Shown: positions 30,143 through 32,428 of the stretch, piece by piece | Layout: the number at the start of each line of letters is the position of its first letter | Numbering within the stretch: the stretch's first letter is position 1 | Source of the DNA: a virus | Length of the DNA stretch: 32,428 bases | IMG/VR virus record: IMGVR_UViG_3300025012_001072 | Location: 1 to 32,428 of that record | Direction: 5' to 3' (one strand) | Position numbers and translations under genes: made by a program | Notes under the pieces: generated by a model | Told to the model about the DNA's origin: nothing | The model's database searches: none | What the model saw: only the letters and a program-made list of their open reading frames with translations

Positions 30143-31276
30143 CTATTTGATTTCGGTGGGTTGCTCGGTTTTGTGTTGCTTGGTTGAACGAAGGTACTCC
30201 TCGAACTTTTTTGCCTCGCGGATGCGGTGTTCCAGTTTTGTGTGCAAATACAGCTGAGTGGTGGAAATGTCTTCGTGCCCCTGGTTGATCCGGACTACTT
30301 CCAGGTCTTCGCCGGCTTCGAGGGATCTGGTGGTGTGGGCGTGGCGGAAGAGGTGGTTGAAGATGTTCTTGCTGATGCCGGCGCGTTCGGCGGCTGCTTC
30401 GATTGCTTTCCGGAGGTCTTTGTATGGGGTCGGTACCGTTTTGCGGGGGTTTCGCATCAGGTAGCCGACCTTTATCTTTTCGACCCGTTCCGTCAGGGCG
30501 GCGTGCAGCCGGTTGCTTTTGATGATGACAAAGCGTTGTTTGTTCCCCTTCCCTATTATTGACATGACCCGGTCGTCCAGGAGCACGTCTTCCGCTTTCA
30601 GGTCAAGGCCTTCTCCCCGGCGCAGCCCCGCATCGTGGTACAGCATGACGGCCAGTTTGGCATCGGCGTGGCATTCAACCAGCAGTTTATCTACCTCGTC
30701 AAGGGACGGCAGGATCTTTTCTTTTTTCGGCAGCCGGCGGAATTTAGGAAGGTCGAATTGCAGAGGCAGCATGTGTCCTTTTTCCCGACAATATTTGAGA
30801 AACAAGCCAAAGTATTTCAGTTCGGTATTGATGCGGGACTTACTGACCGGTTTGCCGGGGGAGTAGGTTTTTTCCGGATTTGGGTTTTTGATCGGCGGCC
30901 GCCAGGTCTGCAGGCGGCGTTTGTCCATGTATTGCTCGAACAGGGGCAGCACCAGGCGGGACAGGTGCCACCGGCCGAAGTGTTCGAGCAGCTTGAGCGC
31001 GGCCCACTCGATGTCTTTCATGGTACTGGCGGCATACTCCCGGGCGCAGCTTTTCAGCCAGTCGGGCCAGACGTCGATGACCATGGGATCGTGGCGCATG
31101 GGCGCGTTGCTGTATTTGCGCCGCATGGTCAGCTCAAGGGTTTGGGCCTGAGCTTCGGTGACGTTGCTGACTATCTGCCTGACCTGCTTTCCCTTGCGTC
31201 CCAAGGGGTAGAAGTCAAGGATGTATTTGCCGGGGACGATCTGGCCGGTTTTGTCTTTATAGGGACGGATTGACAT
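30143..31276 (-). CDS. int: Tyrosine recombinase, phage integrase
   Basis: A 377-residue integrase that inserts and excises the phage at the tRNA-Pro site. The N-terminus (KTGQIVPGKYILDFYPLGRK) resembles an arm-binding domain. The core-binding domain spans about 68-175. The catalytic set is visible: R219 (DAGLRRGEG), K243 (IIGKGNKQRF), H308-X2-R311 (NHLFRHAHT), H334 (QGHEDIS) and Y343 (TQLYLHT). The stop lies 23 bases from the att core and the gene reads toward it, as in lambda. Only six bases separate its ATG from the upstream nuclease gene's stop and no good Shine-Dalgarno is seen, so translation may depend on that gene. Confidence 0.93.
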   Translation of the reverse strand: MSIRPYKDKTGQIVPGKYILDFYPLGRKGKQVRQIVSNVTEAQAQTLELTMRRKYSNAPMRHDPMVIDVWPDWLKSCAREYAASTMKDIEWAALKLLEHFGRWHLSRLVLPLFEQYMDKRRLQTWRPPIKNPNPEKTYSPGKPVSKSRINTELKYFGLFLKYCREKGHMLPLQFDLPKFRRLPKKEKILPSLDEVDKLLVECHADAKLAVMLYHDAGLRRGEGLDLKAEDVLLDDRVMSIIGKGNKQRFVIIKSNRLHAALTERVEKIKVGYLMRNPRKTVPTPYKDLRKAIEAAAERAGISKNIFNHLFRHAHTTRSLEAGEDLEVVRINQGHEDISTTQLYLHTKLEHRIREAKKFEEYLRSTKQHKTEQPTEIK

Positions 31277-31282
31277 TTCGTC

Positions 31283-32428
31283 TTACACCTGGGCGTATGT
31301 CCCCTGATCGGTTTGGTCCGATACCGTACCTTTTTTCTTGAAATTCTCATCATCTTTACAAAACTGTAGAGCCTTAAAAAGAAGCGATGAGAGTTTCATT
31401 ATTTGTTCAGGTTTTGTAAGGAGCACTGAATTACCGCTACCAATCTCTAAGCCCGACATCCTTACATACTCCTGGTCATGTTCGCTCAGATTAAAGATAA
31501 AGTTAACCCTGGGGTTTTGCCGGTCACCATGATATCGAAGTATCCATCTATTACTTTTTCCCTGGTACAGGACTGTATAGTACGATTCAGTGTCTTTCCC
31601 AATAATGTCGTCCTGGTCAACCAATCCGTTTAACATTTCTTTAGTCAAATAAAGAATCTTTCGCTCAGCACTAGTTGTAAGTATTTTAGGGTTGCTGGGA
31701 TCGACAAGATCTTCATCATCAGCCGACACTGCAGGGGCTGAAGGCATAACCGCGGGAGAAGGTGAACTCAAGCCAGACACCACCATTTTTCCCATAGTTT
31801 CAGCAACAGATTGTTTGACAAGGGGAGTGATAGATTCTAGAAATTTCGCGGTCAATTTTGGAGCAAGGTTGGCCCTCATGGCAACCAAACGGACAAACTC
31901 GGAGTCCACCTCGCGAAGCATTAACTCTATAACACTTTGGAAAATACCAAGGTACATTCTATCTTCCGCAAACGTGCGGAGCAATTCCGGATGGAATTGA
32001 TCATGCCTAAACCGGTAAAGCTTTTCGGCATCAGTATCTGACAAATTTAAAAAATCGACAATCAAGAATGGTTGGCTATCCATAACATTTTGCCGCTTTA
32101 GATCGGTAAAGAAATGCCATTCCCTTCCGTTTGATATTGCACCAATAGTCACACCAGGCGTGGCATTGAAATAGCGAGCAAGTTGGCTTGTATGATTTAT
32201 GGCCTTTTCAATGTAAGGCTTTGCCTCAATAAACATAACCGGTTGGCCGTTAGAGAAAAGAGCGTAATCAACACGCTCGCTGCACTTTACCCCCTGGAGA
32301 TCCGCGCCAAACTCGGCCTTTACCATAATAGGATCAAAAGGATTAAACCCGAGAATACTGAGAAGCGGGAGGATAAGAGCCTGCTTAGTCATCTCTTCTG
32401 TTGTGCAATGAGGTCCAACATTCTTAAC
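31283..32428 (-). CDS. Type I restriction HsdR N-terminal-domain nuclease, 5' end beyond window
   Basis: The frame has a Met at 32390-32392 (369 residues), but it stays open to the right edge. The extra residues (VKNVGPHCTTEE) match the usual start of this family, where 'TEE' precedes 'TKQALILPLLSILGFNPFDP', so the true start lies outside. Numbered from the Met, D42 (RVDYALF) and E56-A57-K58 (MFIEAKP) form the PD-(D/E)XK nuclease signature of HSDR_N proteins. There is no helicase motor. The C-terminal half (about 235-369) is unrecognised and may be a sensor or targeting domain. Its place directly upstream of int suggests co-expression in the lysogen, and a defence role is likely but inferred. 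Confidence 0.8.
   Translation of the reverse strand, partial: VKNVGPHCTTEEMTKQALILPLLSILGFNPFDPIMVKAEFGADLQGVKCSERVDYALFSNGQPVMFIEAKPYIEKAINHTSQLARYFNATPGVTIGAISNGREWHFFTDLKRQNVMDSQPFLIVDFLNLSDTDAEKLYRFRHDQFHPELLRTFAEDRMYLGIFQSVIELMLREVDSEFVRLVAMRANLAPKLTAKFLESITPLVKQSVAETMGKMVVSGLSSPSPAVMPSAPAVSADDEDLVDPSNPKILTTSAERKILYLTKEMLNGLVDQDDIIGKDTESYYTVLYQGKSNRWILRYHGDRQNPRVNFIFNLSEHDQEYVRMSGLEIGSGNSVLLTKPEQIMKLSSLLFKALQFCKDDENFKKKGTVSDQTDQGTYAQV

Noticed and set aside
1-32428. CRISPR array
   Set aside because: The repeats found are short, heptameric or 20-bp period; no spaced repeat-spacer pattern is present.

Overview
The window is part of the genome of a temperate, lambda-like siphovirus. GC content is fairly high, and a dispersed GAATCCC/GGGATTC heptamer repeat lies at several gene junctions. 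From memory that repeat is typical of Geobacter-type Desulfuromonadota, so such a host is plausible but not proven. Almost every gene is rightward, tightly packed and often overlapping by ATGA or TAATG, as in a phage late operon.

Layout. 1-2186 holds the end of a helix-turn-helix protein, a phage-encoded DNA polymerase III sliding clamp (dnaN) and a DUF5131 (phage Gp37/Gp68) protein with a radical-SAM-like CX3CX2C motif. 2188-5084 encodes the terminase subunits and a tiny HTH protein. 5085-7031 looks like an accessory island between the packaging and head genes. It has a promoter-hairpins-terminator unit predicted to make a small RNA of about 175 nt, three micro-genes (two with a membrane-like segment), a pair of identical 16-bp palindromes, a Rha/antirepressor-type gene, iteron-like repeats and strong hairpins. 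7032-12969 is the head and neck module: gpW-like protein, portal, a protease-scaffold-capsid fusion, a DUF2190-type capsid protein with inserted repeats, an FII-like joining protein and a tail terminator. 12971-14755 is a lysis cassette with amidase, 3TM holin and several micro-ORFs. One of these is Cys-rich and interrupted by a UGA that is followed by a SECIS-like hairpin.

14745-28300 is the tail module: tube, G/GT assembly chaperones made by a -1 frameshift, tape measure, a discoidin-like distal protein, a 1766-residue gpJ-type hub, a coiled-coil protein and a 928-residue fibre with an embedded alpha/beta-hydrolase. 28304-30000 is accessory: a convergent lipoprotein gene and an orphan Dam-type methylase.

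30009-32428 is the integration region. It holds a 45-bp copy of the 3' half of a tRNA-Pro(GGG), tandem decamer repeats, a tyrosine integrase reading toward the att core, and immediately upstream of it an HsdR-N-type nuclease gene that runs off the right edge. The order tail - att core - int is that of a free (circular or virion) lambda-like genome or of tandem prophages, not of one integrated prophage. The att core is therefore most simply read as attP.

The points most worth follow-up are the putative small RNA at 5128-5302, the esterase-bearing tail fibre, the UGA-interrupted Cys-rich micro-ORF, the twin palindromes before rha, and the intact attP with the adjoining nuclease-integrase gene pair.
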